DNA from: Marinobacter salinus
GTDB taxonomy: Bacteria > Pseudomonadota > Gammaproteobacteria > Pseudomonadales > Oleiphilaceae
NCBI RefSeq assembly: GCF_001854125.1
Contig: NZ_CP017715.1
Coordinates: forward strand, 248,001-312,000
DNA: 64,000 nucleotides
Direction: 5' to 3'
Shown: positions 41,878-49,944 of the stretch, piece by piece
Numbering within the stretch: position 1 is the first letter of the stretch
Layout of the letters: the number at the start of each line of letters is the position of its first letter
The notes under the pieces: model-generated
Told to the model about the DNA's origin: nothing
Seen by the model: the letters and a program-made list of their open reading frames with translations, nothing else
Database searches by the model: none
Translations under genes and position numbers: made by a program

Positions 41878-43290
41878 TCAGAGCAGGTTGTAGATAAAGA
41901 CAGCGGCGACAGCGACCGGCGTAAAGTAACGCACGGTGGTGTACCAGAGCTTGAACATAGGCGCAGAGAGGGCCAGTTCCTTCTCGACGGCCTGCCGCGA
42001 CATGACCCAGCCCGCGAATACGGCAACCATCAGACCGCCCAGCGGTAGCAGGATGTTAGCGGTAAAGAAGTCCAGCAGATCAAAGACCGTCTTGCCTTCA
42101 AACATCGCGATACTTCCGAGCGGTGTGAAATCCGACCACAGGTTCAGAGACAGGATCGAGGCAATCCCCAGTGCCCAGCAAACAAGACCGGCGCCCAGCG
42201 TACTGACCGTGCGGTTCATGCCTTTTTGTTCTTCCAGCCACTCCACGATTGGCTCCAGCAGTGAAATGCCCGACGTCCAGGCTGCGAAGATCAGCAGGAT
42301 GAAGAACAGGGTACCGAACAGGCTGCCCATGGGCATCTGGCCAAAGGCCAGAGGCAGGGTCTGGAAGATCAGCCCTGGGCCGGCGCCGGGCTCAAGTCCA
42401 TTGGCAAAGACGATGGGGAAAATGGCGAGGCCGGCAAGCAGGGCGACACCGGTATCAATGACCGACACCACAATCGACGTCTTGGCAATCGAGATGTTTT
42501 TAGGCAGATAAGAGCCGTAAGCCATCATCACGGCCATGCCGAGACTCAGAGTGAAAAAGGCATGCCCCAGTGCCACCAGGATGCCGGATGTTGTGAGCTT
42601 GGAAAAGTCCGGCTGGAACAGGAAGCTCGCGGCGCGGCCGAATTCACCGGTGGTCATGGCATAGCCCACGACAATCAGGAGCAGGATGAACAGACCGGGC
42701 ATAAGGATACTGACCGCACGCTCAAGCCCCGAGCGGACACCCTTGGCAACGACCACCATCACCAGTGCCATAAACACGGTATGCCACATCAGCAGGGTCA
42801 ACGGATCACTTAGCAGCCCCGAAAAGATAGCACCGATTGCCTCGGCAGACTGGCCGACCAGCTGGCCGCTGGCCGCCGTGCCAACGTAGGACACCGCCCA
42901 GCCACCGATCACGGAGTAAAACGAGAGAATCAGGAAACCGGCGAGAACGCCAACCGCGCCCACCATGCGCCAGGCCGGTTTCAGGCGGTCGCGCTCGGCA
43001 ATCAGCCTCAGGCTGTTGACCGGGCTGTGACCACCACGGCGACCAATAAGTACTTCCGCCATCATGATCGGCAAGCCCACGGCGGCGATGCATAAGAGGT
43101 AGACGAGGACAAAAGCACCACCGCCATTCTCACCGGTGATATAGGGGAATTTCCAGATATTGCCCAGGCCCACGGCTGAGCCGGTGGCTGCAAGAACAAA
43201 AGCGAGACGGGACGACCAGAGCCCCCGCTTGGCATTGGAGCCTTCCAGTGCCTCTGAATAAGTGGCACTACCTGATTGTGATACAGACAT
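41878..43290 (-). CDS. Sodium-dependent transporter, NSS (SNF) family
   Basis: A 470-residue protein with twelve predicted helices, of the LeuT/MhsT-like family. The first helix has the Na+-site signature LAATGSAVGLGNIWKFPYITGENGGGAF and the sixth the GHAFFTLSLGMAVMMAYGSYLP substrate region. It imports amino acids or similar with Na+. The number of residues and the LeuT-like core agree with the bacterial subfamily. GGAGACAGTT precedes ATG 43290. It is 85 bases downstream of the leucine dehydrogenase gene and could be co-transcribed, which would favour a branched-chain amino acid substrate. Confidence 0.9.
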   Translation of the reverse strand: MSVSQSGSATYSEALEGSNAKRGLWSSRLAFVLAATGSAVGLGNIWKFPYITGENGGGAFVLVYLLCIAAVGLPIMMAEVLIGRRGGHSPVNSLRLIAERDRLKPAWRMVGAVGVLAGFLILSFYSVIGGWAVSYVGTAASGQLVGQSAEAIGAIFSGLLSDPLTLLMWHTVFMALVMVVVAKGVRSGLERAVSILMPGLFILLLIVVGYAMTTGEFGRAASFLFQPDFSKLTTSGILVALGHAFFTLSLGMAVMMAYGSYLPKNISIAKTSIVVSVIDTGVALLAGLAIFPIVFANGLEPGAGPGLIFQTLPLAFGQMPMGSLFGTLFFILLIFAAWTSGISLLEPIVEWLEEQKGMNRTVSTLGAGLVCWALGIASILSLNLWSDFTPLGSIAMFEGKTVFDLLDFFTANILLPLGGLMVAVFAGWVMSRQAVEKELALSAPMFKLWYTTVRYFTPVAVAAVFIYNLL

Positions 43291-43375
43291 AACTGTCTCC
43301 TGCTTGATACTTGTTTTTGTTGGGGAAAGCAGAGGCCGAGCCGGGGCCCGGCCTCAAAGACGCCAGCGACCGGGG

Positions 43376-44476
43376 TTATCCGACCCGGGCGACGCGCTCG
43401 CGCATGGCATTCACCGGGGTGACGTGTTTACGGAATCGCTCTTCCGCCAGCTCGTTGGCAATGGCACCGGTCGGCCGGCCGCTGTGATCCGAGCGGGTGA
43501 AGATTTCCGTGAGGGTGTCACCGATGGTGTCCACGTGGGCGCGAACCGCCCCGGGCGATGCCCCGGTGCGCTCGTAGAACACATCGATGATGCCGCCGGC
43601 ATTGATGGCAAAGTCCGGCGCATAGAGAATGCCGCGATCCTTCAGAGCCTGGTCGTGCTCCGGGTGTTCGAGCAGGTTGTTTGCCGCACCGGCCACCACG
43701 GTGGCCTTCAACTGTGGAATGCTGTCGTCGTTCAGGACTGCACCCATGGCGCAGGGCGCGATTACGTCCACAGGGAGGAACAGGATGTCCTCGGTGGAGG
43801 CGGGTGTGGCGCCCAGCTCATCCACGGCACGCTGCATGTTGTCAGCGAAAATATCGTAGACCCAGAGCTCGGCACCGGCTTCTTTCAGGTGCCGCGCCAG
43901 GCGGAAGCCGACATTGCCAATGCCTTGAATGGCGACCTTCAGCCCCTTCAGGTCATCCCGTCCCAGTTTATGGCGAACCGCAGCCTTAAGGCCGATGAAG
44001 GTGCCATAGGCGGTGGCAGGTGACGGGTCGCCACTGCTGGGCTTGCCGTCAAAGCCGGCGCGTTCGGCGATGCCGGCGACGTGCCGGGTTTGCCGACCCA
44101 TAACCTTCAGGTCCGGTACGCTGGTGCCGGAATCTTCGGCGGCAATGTAGTGGCCACCCAGGCTTTCCAGGTGTTTGCCCATGGCTTCCAGCAAGGCTTC
44201 GGTCTTGTGTTTGCGGGGATCACCGATGATCACGGATTTACCGCCTCCCAAATCCAGATTGGCCAGGGCGGATTTGTAGGTCATGCCCCGGGATAGTCGA
44301 AGGACGTCGCGCAGAGCCTCTTCGTCGGTGGCGTAGGGGAACATCCGGCAACCCCCGAGAGCTGGACCGCGGGAGGTGTTGTGGATCGCTACGATGGCTT
44401 TCAGTCCGGTTTCCGGATCGCAGAAAAAGGACAGATGTTCGTGGTTGTCGAACTCTGGGTGGCTGAACACGTTCAT
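43376..44476 (-). CDS. ldh: Leucine dehydrogenase / Glu-Leu-Phe-Val dehydrogenase family
   Basis: A 366-residue NAD-dependent amino acid dehydrogenase. The signature [46 protein letters not shown] near residues 41-86 is that of leucine dehydrogenases, with the catalytic lysine in MTYKSA and [24 protein letters not shown] (about 180) is the Rossmann motif. It interconverts leucine, isoleucine or valine with the 2-oxo acids. The upstream 637 bases carry no gene, but a 16-bp palindrome is found there. AAGGTGAAACGCC precedes the ATG. Confidence 0.92.
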   Translation of the reverse strand: MNVFSHPEFDNHEHLSFFCDPETGLKAIVAIHNTSRGPALGGCRMFPYATDEEALRDVLRLSRGMTYKSALANLDLGGGKSVIIGDPRKHKTEALLEAMGKHLESLGGHYIAAEDSGTSVPDLKVMGRQTRHVAGIAERAGFDGKPSSGDPSPATAYGTFIGLKAAVRHKLGRDDLKGLKVAIQGIGNVGFRLARHLKEAGAELWVYDIFADNMQRAVDELGATPASTEDILFLPVDVIAPCAMGAVLNDDSIPQLKATVVAGAANNLLEHPEHDQALKDRGILYAPDFAINAGGIIDVFYERTGASPGAVRAHVDTIGDTLTEIFTRSDHSGRPTGAIANELAEERFRKHVTPVNAMRERVARVG

Positions 44477-45113
44477 GGCGTTTCACCTTTCTTCCGTGGC
44501 TGTCACTACCCTTGTGGGGTCTGGAGCAGCCGGTGTTTTATCGTTAGACCGCGGCACTCGTGATTGCTTTGCCCTCCCGGGCACCATCAGTCTGACAGGG
44601 CGCAGTAAATGGCCTGGGCCGGGGATTACGAAACTGGGAGTCGGGGCCGAAACGGCCTCTGGAAACGGAAGAAACTGATCGAGGGCTGTGGGCATGATTG
44701 CGCATGGCGCAGTCTGCCCAAGGGGCATACTGAATACGGCATATTGAAATCCTCTCCACCGGGCCGGATCTCGGCATCAGTGGCTCTGTTGTTTTTGTCG
44801 TCAGGCTTGTGGCCGTCGAGTTGATTTCATGGGTCCGCGTCTCCGATCAGGGATTGCCTTTTCGGGGCTGGACCGCAATTAAATTAGTTTCTTTTGACGT
44901 TAACGTCAACATGCAAGGGCTGGTCAATACCGGTGAGCTGGATCAAAGCTCTGCAACGCTTTGTGCGCAGGGGAGAAATTTATAGGGATTGGACATATTC
45001 CTGAGCTGGTTAGTACGAATTGGTTTCACGGCTTCGCCGCTCTCCGGGAAGGGTTGGATTATAATTGGCTTTAAGGTGAGTGCCCGTTCTCGGGAAGAGA
45101 AAAGGAGGGAATC
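44477..45113. other. 637-base non-coding region with a palindromic operator candidate
   Basis: No credible gene. The short open frames on both strands have poor composition and no ribosome-binding site. The only strong feature is the 16-bp palindrome at 44894-44909. GAAAAGGAGGGAATC directly before 45114 is the ribosome-binding site of the next gene. The region may hold a long leader for ldh, read leftward. Confidence 0.6.
44894..44909 (-). promoter_or_regulatory. 16-bp palindrome, candidate LiuR-type operator and promoter
   Basis: TTGACGTTAACGTCAA is a perfect palindrome. It matches the motif I recall for LiuR, a MerR-family regulator of branched-chain amino acid catabolism. Read leftward, TTGACG followed after 20 bases by TTTAAT gives the long-spaced promoter layout typical of MerR regulators, about 410 bases before leucine dehydrogenase. 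The regulator gene is not in the window. Confidence 0.5.
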
Positions 45114-45431
45114 ATGAAACGTCTTTTTTATCTGGTTGGTTCCATCGACAGCGTTGAGAGCATTTCTGACGACCTGCACAAGGAGGGTATTACCAATTGG
45201 CGGTTTCACATTGTCAGTAAGGACGAAGCAGGCCTTTATACTCATCGCCTCCACTCTGCCAGTGTTCTGGACCAGACGGATCTGGCGAGGTTCGTGGAAC
45301 GCGGCATGTTGATCGGTGGATTGCTTGCTCTTTGTTTTGTCCTGCCATTGGCGCTTTGGGGTGGCCTGGAGTGGCCGGCGTCTGCCTTTGTAGCCATGGC
45401 TGTATTCCTGGTTCTGGCCGGATCTCGGTAA
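45114..45431 (+). CDS. Small membrane protein, possibly C-terminally shortened
   Basis: A 105-residue protein with a cytoplasmic N-terminal domain (MKRLFYLVGSIDSVESISDDL, then FHIVSKDEAGLYTHRLHSASVLDQTD) and two membrane helices (about 63-83 and 86-102). The N-terminus and the glycine-rich helix match a conserved family whose members, as I recall, are about 150-170 residues with a further soluble tail. Here the frame stops directly after the second helix, so the tail seems lost. The ribosome-binding site is excellent (GGAGGGAATC). Function unknown. AzlC follows after 42 bases. Confidence 0.68.
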   Translation: MKRLFYLVGSIDSVESISDDLHKEGITNWRFHIVSKDEAGLYTHRLHSASVLDQTDLARFVERGMLIGGLLALCFVLPLALWGGLEWPASAFVAMAVFLVLAGSR

Positions 45432-45473
45432 TTGCCTATACGCGTTTGGCGGCATCTCCCTTAGCTTCGTCCG

Positions 45474-46211
45474 ATGTCCTTCGCTTCCTATTCTTACCAG
45501 ATACAGTCGCATAAAGTCCGCCAGGAGTTTGTGCGGCTTTTTCCCATCTCTCTTTTCGTGGTGGCGTTCGGTGCTGCCTTCGGACTCGCTGCTACCCAGA
45601 AAGGGTTGCTCCCTCTGGAAGCGTTGCTGATGAGCACCGCTGTGTTTGCCGGCGCCTCGCAGTTTGCCGCGACCGACATGTGGGGCAGCGAAGTCTCGGT
45701 CCTGCCATTGATTGCCGTTGTGTTTGCTATCAATTCCCGGCACCTGCTCATGGGCGCGTCCTTGTACCCGATGCTGAAAGATGTTTCCCCGGGCAAACGA
45801 TACGGTCTGCTGTTGTTGCTGACGGATGCGAACTGGGCGGTATCGGCTCAGGACTACCAGAATGGCAACCGCAACCTTGAAGTGATTCTGGGTGGCGGGC
45901 TGGTGCTCTGGCTGGCGTGGCTCGTCGGCACATGGCTGGGTGTTTATTTCGGTGGCCTGCTGCAGAACCCCAAGAGCCTTGGCCTTGATATGGTGCTTGG
46001 CTGCTTCTTGCTGGCGATGGCCCTGGGGGGCAAAAAATCCCCCAGGGTTCTGGTCGCCTGGGCGGTGGCGGCGCTGGCGTCTCTCGCCGCCTGGAAATGG
46101 CTGCCGCCGAATACCCATGTGGTGGTGGGCGCTCTCGCCGGGGGCGTGATCGGATACTTCTGGCTGGATAAGAAGCCGGTCGTGGCTTCCGACGATGGGG
46201 AAACCGCGTGA
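45474..46211 (+). CDS. azlC: AzlC family branched-chain amino acid exporter, large subunit
   Basis: A 245-residue membrane protein of the AzlC (LIV-E) family. The signature block AAFGLAATQKGLLPLEALLMSTAVFAGASQFAAT at about residues 34-67 and NSRHLLMGASLYP near 91-103 are typical. With the small subunit AzlD it exports leucine, isoleucine, valine or analogues. It overlaps azlD by four bases. The ribosome-binding site before ATG 45474 is poor. The proximity to leucine dehydrogenase may be functional. Confidence 0.9.
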   Translation: MSFASYSYQIQSHKVRQEFVRLFPISLFVVAFGAAFGLAATQKGLLPLEALLMSTAVFAGASQFAATDMWGSEVSVLPLIAVVFAINSRHLLMGASLYPMLKDVSPGKRYGLLLLLTDANWAVSAQDYQNGNRNLEVILGGGLVLWLAWLVGTWLGVYFGGLLQNPKSLGLDMVLGCFLLAMALGGKKSPRVLVAWAVAALASLAAWKWLPPNTHVVVGALAGGVIGYFWLDKKPVVASDDGETA

Positions 46212-46519
46212 CAATCGAGACCACCACCACTGGCGTTCTGGTGCTGATCGCCATCATGACAGTCGTCACTCTGGCCACCCGTTTCGGCGGCGTATTCATC
46301 ATGTCCTTTGTGCGGATCAACCCCCGCATCGAGAGCTTTATCAATACCATGGCCAGTTCCGTACTGATTGCCATCGTGGTGCCTATGGCATTCGCCGGTG
46401 ATGCGGGCGCGATCGCCGCACTGTCGGTCACCACTGTCACCATGTTGGCCCTCAGGAAGCCGCTGCCCGCAATCGCCGCCGGAATTGCAGCGGCTTCCAT
46501 GGTGAGGTATGTGTTTTAA
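46208..46519 (+). CDS. azlD: AzlD domain-containing protein, exporter small subunit
   Basis: A 103-residue protein with three to four helices. The pattern AIMTVVTLATRFGGVFIMSF followed by a SSVLIAIVVPMAFAG helix is that of AzlD (branched-chain amino acid transport, small subunit). It starts with GTG at 46208, overlapping the azlC stop codon (GTGA), so translation is coupled. Together the two form the exporter in the inner membrane. Confidence 0.88.
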   Translation: MTIETTTTGVLVLIAIMTVVTLATRFGGVFIMSFVRINPRIESFINTMASSVLIAIVVPMAFAGDAGAIAALSVTTVTMLALRKPLPAIAAGIAAASMVRYVF

Positions 46520-46606
46520 TCGGCGCTGTTATGCCTGATCAGAAACTGCTCAAGTTTTGACTCTTTAGGCCGATAACCGGGTATCTCGCATTCAGGTGCC
46601 CCGCTT

Positions 46607-47923
46607 ATGATCTCTTCAAGCCAGATTTCACTTTTTCAGGAGAGCTCCCGTCAGGTATCGGCTTTCGAAAGCGCCCAGCTGAGAATAAACCGCCAGGTTG
46701 CTGCGTCGCCCCAGGCCAATGAAAAGGCCCGCGGATCCGAACTGACTTTGCTGCGCGAGGCAGCCTATCGGTATAGCAGCCAGGAGCAGCTTGCTTTTCG
46801 AAACTCTGCCACCGTTAGCGATGATAACCGCAGCTCTGTGTTTACCAGTGCCCAGTTAGCTGAGAAAAGCACTGACCTCCTGTTGATGGGGCAACAGGCC
46901 ATTAACGTGAGCCGGGCAGCACTGGGAGGTGAGGCCGGTGTTGAGGCGCAGGGTAGTCTGTCAGTGACTGCCGGGCGCTACATGTTCTATTCGGAAACCG
47001 AAACCAGGAGTTTTGCCTCCAGCGGCAGCATAGCTCTTGAGAGTGGTGAAACGATTGATTTCACGCTGTCACTGAGACAGTCACAATCCCGATCCTATGA
47101 ATACTCCGAGCTTGTAAAGATCCAGGAGCGTCCGCTCACTGATCCGCTGGTCATCAACTTTGGCTCGGCTTCTGCCAGGCTCACTGACACTTTGTTTGAG
47201 TTCGATATCAGCGGCAACGGCGAGTCCGGTCAGTTTGCCACCCTCGGCAGCGGGAGTGGCTACCTGGTGCTTGACCGCAATGGTAACGGCAAAGTTGACG
47301 ATGGTTCTGAGCTTTTTGGCCCTCAAAGCGGCTCAGGTTTTGGTGAATTGGCGAAGTTCGACGACGATGGCAATCGGTGGGTTGATGCCAATGACGAGAT
47401 TTTTCAGTCGTTGTCTGTCTGGGTTCAAGCGGAAGATGGCTCGCAAACCCTGAAATCGTTGGACGAGGTTGGTGTTCAGGCACTTTACGTTGATAGCGCT
47501 GAAGGCCGCTTTACTCTGGCGAATGGGCAGGGTATCCCGCTCGGGCAGGTAAAAGCCTCAGGGGTATATCTGACAACAGATGGAGAGGTACGAACGCTGG
47601 AGGAGATTGATCTGGCAGAGCAGAAAACCGGGCAGGCGTCCTCTGCACAAGAGTCTCTTTCAACTGAAGGTAATGGCCGGGCTCCTGGGGATAGTGGTTT
47701 GGTTGAAGCCAGGATCGATGCTATGCGCTCTGCTCTGGAAAAGCTCAACGAAATCAGAGAGAAGCAAAAGGCGTTCATTGAGGGATCCAAAGAAACGGGT
47801 AAACCGAAATCCCCGTTGGATGATTATTTGAAGGTCATCGACAAGCTGCGACTGGAAATGCTTAACAGTCAGGATGAAAAGAAGCAGGCTGCCAGTCGAT
47901 ACCTGGAATTCGCTAATCTTTGA
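46607..47923 (+). CDS. EF-hand-like calcium-binding protein of unknown function
   Basis: A 438-residue protein without a signal peptide. The N-terminal 200 residues are Ser, Gln and Ala rich, with an SRSYEYSELVKIQ strand-like part. Two calcium-loop-like segments follow, DRNGNGKVDDGSELFG at about 222-237 and DDDGNRWVDANDEIF at about 248-262, a pair seen in many large exported or repeat-containing proteins. The C-terminal part (about 350-438) is a charged coiled coil. The lack of a type I or Sec export signal leaves its location open. No close family is recognised. A conserved inverted-repeat element starts 18 bases after the stop. Confidence 0.65.
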   Translation: MISSSQISLFQESSRQVSAFESAQLRINRQVAASPQANEKARGSELTLLREAAYRYSSQEQLAFRNSATVSDDNRSSVFTSAQLAEKSTDLLLMGQQAINVSRAALGGEAGVEAQGSLSVTAGRYMFYSETETRSFASSGSIALESGETIDFTLSLRQSQSRSYEYSELVKIQERPLTDPLVINFGSASARLTDTLFEFDISGNGESGQFATLGSGSGYLVLDRNGNGKVDDGSELFGPQSGSGFGELAKFDDDGNRWVDANDEIFQSLSVWVQAEDGSQTLKSLDEVGVQALYVDSAEGRFTLANGQGIPLGQVKASGVYLTTDGEVRTLEEIDLAEQKTGQASSAQESLSTEGNGRAPGDSGLVEARIDAMRSALEKLNEIREKQKAFIEGSKETGKPKSPLDDYLKVIDKLRLEMLNSQDEKKQAASRYLEFANL

Positions 47924-47941
47924 GGATGTGTTTCGGCGTCG

Positions 47942-48050
47942 GGCCAGTACAGGTGCCCCTTTCCAAAAAACGCTGTTAATACGTCCCTGTACGCTTGGCT
48001 CCGCCATCCCTGGCTCCGCACATTTTTGGAAAGGGGCACCCGCACTGGCC
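47942..48050. repeat. Inverted-repeat element with conserved loop, copy 2
   Basis: Two 28-base arms (47942-47969 and 48023-48050) pair with two mismatches around a 53-base loop. The last 42 loop bases match those of copy 1 at 39511-39554 almost base for base, including CTCCGCCATCC and CGCACA, and the loop has the same plus-strand orientation. The arms differ from copy 1 except near the loop (TCCAAAA). It lies between convergent genes, 18 bases after one stop and 5 bases before the other. Confidence 0.8.
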
Positions 48051-48055
48051 ACGAA

Positions 48056-48826
48056 TCACCGGGAGGCATCTGGCATAGGGTTTGTGTTACGCAGCGCCAG
48101 CTCCCCAATACCCGGTAGTTTGATACCGAGGCCCAGGGGATTTACCCCAAACGATAAACCCAGAACGTTCAGCTCCAGGCCTTCCCGAACGCCCGCCAGT
48201 AATCCGAAATAGCCACCCAGTGAAAACTGGTAGCCCGCGCCGCCCGGGGCTTCAGCGAACACGTCGCTGCCAAGGTAATCCTTGCCAATGGCATTGCTGG
48301 GCAATGCCACATTCAGCCCCGGCACTTCCCGTATCACCCAGGCGATAAATGTATTGCTGTTTGGGCCCGGCCAGGCCTCGTATTCGGTGGGGTAGGGATA
48401 GGCTTGCACCGCCTCATAGATCGCCGGAATCAGGTCCTGGGCTTCTTCGCCGCGGATGTCTGCATAGAGCTCGGGTTCAGCGCCATACCATCGTCTGTCC
48501 GGCTCGCCCGGGTGTGAATTGACCACATAATGTCGCCAGCCGGTCACTTCGTGAACCCGGTAGGTATTGGCGCCTTTTTCTTTCGTTGCGATCCACGTAT
48601 GAACCGAAAAGTAACCCCGCCAGCGCCAGGCTCGGGCGCCATAGACCTGCACAACCGCTTCATCGAACTGCTCCGGACGGGGTGCAATCCCGGCGCTGTC
48701 ACGGCTTGCGGTTTGCCAGCTCTCTGCTCCCTGAAGACTGCCGCTGGTAGCTAGCAGTAAAGGGCCAGCCAGCAGCAGGAGGAGGCCGCCGAGTGACCAG
48801 GCGGCGTACTTGAAGGTTTGTTTCAT
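48056..48826 (-). CDS. DUF3750 domain-containing protein
   Basis: A 256-residue protein with an N-terminal signal or anchor helix (about residues 8-27) and a long periplasmic part. The DUF3750 signature is clear in RAWRWRGYFSVHTWIATKEKGA and in the later SNTFIAWVIREVPGLNVALPSNAIGKDYL. The LGSDVFAEAPGG to GLSFGVNPLGLGIKLPGIG end matches as well. The conserved Asn-Thr-Phe segment recalls NlpC-like proteases, but no catalytic triad is sure. Function unknown. The repeat element touches its 3' end. Confidence 0.85.
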   Translation of the reverse strand: MKQTFKYAAWSLGGLLLLLAGPLLLATSGSLQGAESWQTASRDSAGIAPRPEQFDEAVVQVYGARAWRWRGYFSVHTWIATKEKGANTYRVHEVTGWRHYVVNSHPGEPDRRWYGAEPELYADIRGEEAQDLIPAIYEAVQAYPYPTEYEAWPGPNSNTFIAWVIREVPGLNVALPSNAIGKDYLGSDVFAEAPGGAGYQFSLGGYFGLLAGVREGLELNVLGLSFGVNPLGLGIKLPGIGELALRNTNPMPDASR

Positions 48827-49022
48827 ATCGGCATTCCGGATTGAAGTAAAAGCTGACGCCAGATGACTCTTTCGCAGGAGATAAGTTCCAGAGTCCTGAT
48901 GTCTATTTAAAACTTATCATACGATTTTTTGGTAGTGGCAGATTGATGCCCGCCTCGTTTGCCGGCTACCGGGTTGTCTTCTACGATCAAAAGAGCAGTC
49001 ATCCTGAATCAGGAGTCAAGAT

Positions 49023-49238
49023 ATGTCCGATCACCATGTTTACAAGAAAGTGGAAATAGTCGGCTCGTCCAAAAAGAGCATCGAAGACGCGATTGAAAAC
49101 GCCCTTGAGGAGTGTGGCAAGAGTGTCCGCAACATGGAGTGGTTTGAGGTGATGGAAACCCGTGGCCATATTGTCGACGGCAAGGTTGGTCACTATCAGG
49201 TGGTGATGAAAGTCGGCTTCCGGATCAAGGACAGCTGA
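49023..49238 (+). CDS. Dodecin family flavin-binding protein
   Basis: A 71-residue protein of the dodecin family, which forms dodecamers and stores flavin or CoA. The sequence VYKKVEIVGSSKKSIEDAIENAL at the start, RNMEWFEVMETRGHI in the middle (Trp38 stacks on the flavin) and the strand YQVVMKVGFRI at the end are typical. A TCAGGAGT precedes the ATG, and a short dyad (TCCTGA-A-TCAGGA) overlaps it. It overlaps the 3' end of the next, convergent gene by 14 bases. Confidence 0.93.
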   Translation: MSDHHVYKKVEIVGSSKKSIEDAIENALEECGKSVRNMEWFEVMETRGHIVDGKVGHYQVVMKVGFRIKDS

Positions 49239-49896
49239 CGTTGATTACCCGGGCCCTAATGGCGTCGGCAAGACGATTCATCAGCTCCCGGGATTCGCCT
49301 TCATGCAAAGAGTGGCACTTGTCCTGCAATACTCTCCGGTCATGATCCGAAGGAGTGGTCGACACTTCCTTGAGAAGGTCAAGATATTGGCATGCCGCCA
49401 GGTGCGCCCGGATTTCTGTATCTATGAGTCGCGTAACCAGTTCTTCCACGGTTGCGTTACAGAAGGGCCGGTTCCGGTTTAGCAGGTTTCGGGCTTCCAG
49501 TGCCGCATTTCGGGCTTCAAGCCGGAGCTCCCCGGGGGCTTCCCCACCTTCGACAGCACGAAGAAACATCCCCAACCGGTCATGGAGGTGCCAGACCTGG
49601 GGCCAGAGCCGATCGTAGGCTTCCTTCTCGGCAAGATAACGGGCGGTATCGTTTTCTGCCGGCGCGACAGCCCGGTTGGCAAGGTCCTGGCCATGGAAAT
49701 GACTCACCCGGAGGTCATCCATCTCCCGGCCAAGTACACCGGTTTTCTGTCGCAGGGTTTCAACATCCCGCCGGGTCTCCCTCCCGGCTCCGGAAGCAAG
49801 CCACAGGGCGATTAGAGCGATCAGCAAGGCGCCGGCTGACAGCAAAAGTGGCAAGTTATCTCCGGCGAGAACACTGAAAAGTGGGTCCGTTTCCAT
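49225..49896 (-). CDS. Membrane-anchored coiled-coil protein of unknown function
   Basis: A 223-residue protein with one N-terminal membrane helix (about residues 15-35) and a long soluble helical tail. A heptad pattern runs from about 38 to 60 (RETRRDVETLRQKTGVLGREM), then a helical domain. It has no motif that I recognise. It could be a periplasmic or cytoplasmic sensor-like scaffold. The gene's last 14 bases overlap the end of dodecin on the opposite strand, so the two cannot be transcribed together. Function unknown. Confidence 0.65.
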   Translation of the reverse strand: METDPLFSVLAGDNLPLLLSAGALLIALIALWLASGAGRETRRDVETLRQKTGVLGREMDDLRVSHFHGQDLANRAVAPAENDTARYLAEKEAYDRLWPQVWHLHDRLGMFLRAVEGGEAPGELRLEARNAALEARNLLNRNRPFCNATVEELVTRLIDTEIRAHLAACQYLDLLKEVSTTPSDHDRRVLQDKCHSLHEGESRELMNRLADAIRARVINVSCP

Positions 49897-49944
49897 GGTA
49901 TCTGGCCCCCGTCAAAAGCTCGCTTTGGACTTTCAGTATAGAAG

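Noticed and set aside
44483-44824. Short frames on both strands upstream of leucine dehydrogenase
   Set aside because: Poor composition, no ribosome-binding site and mutually overlapping; treated as non-coding.
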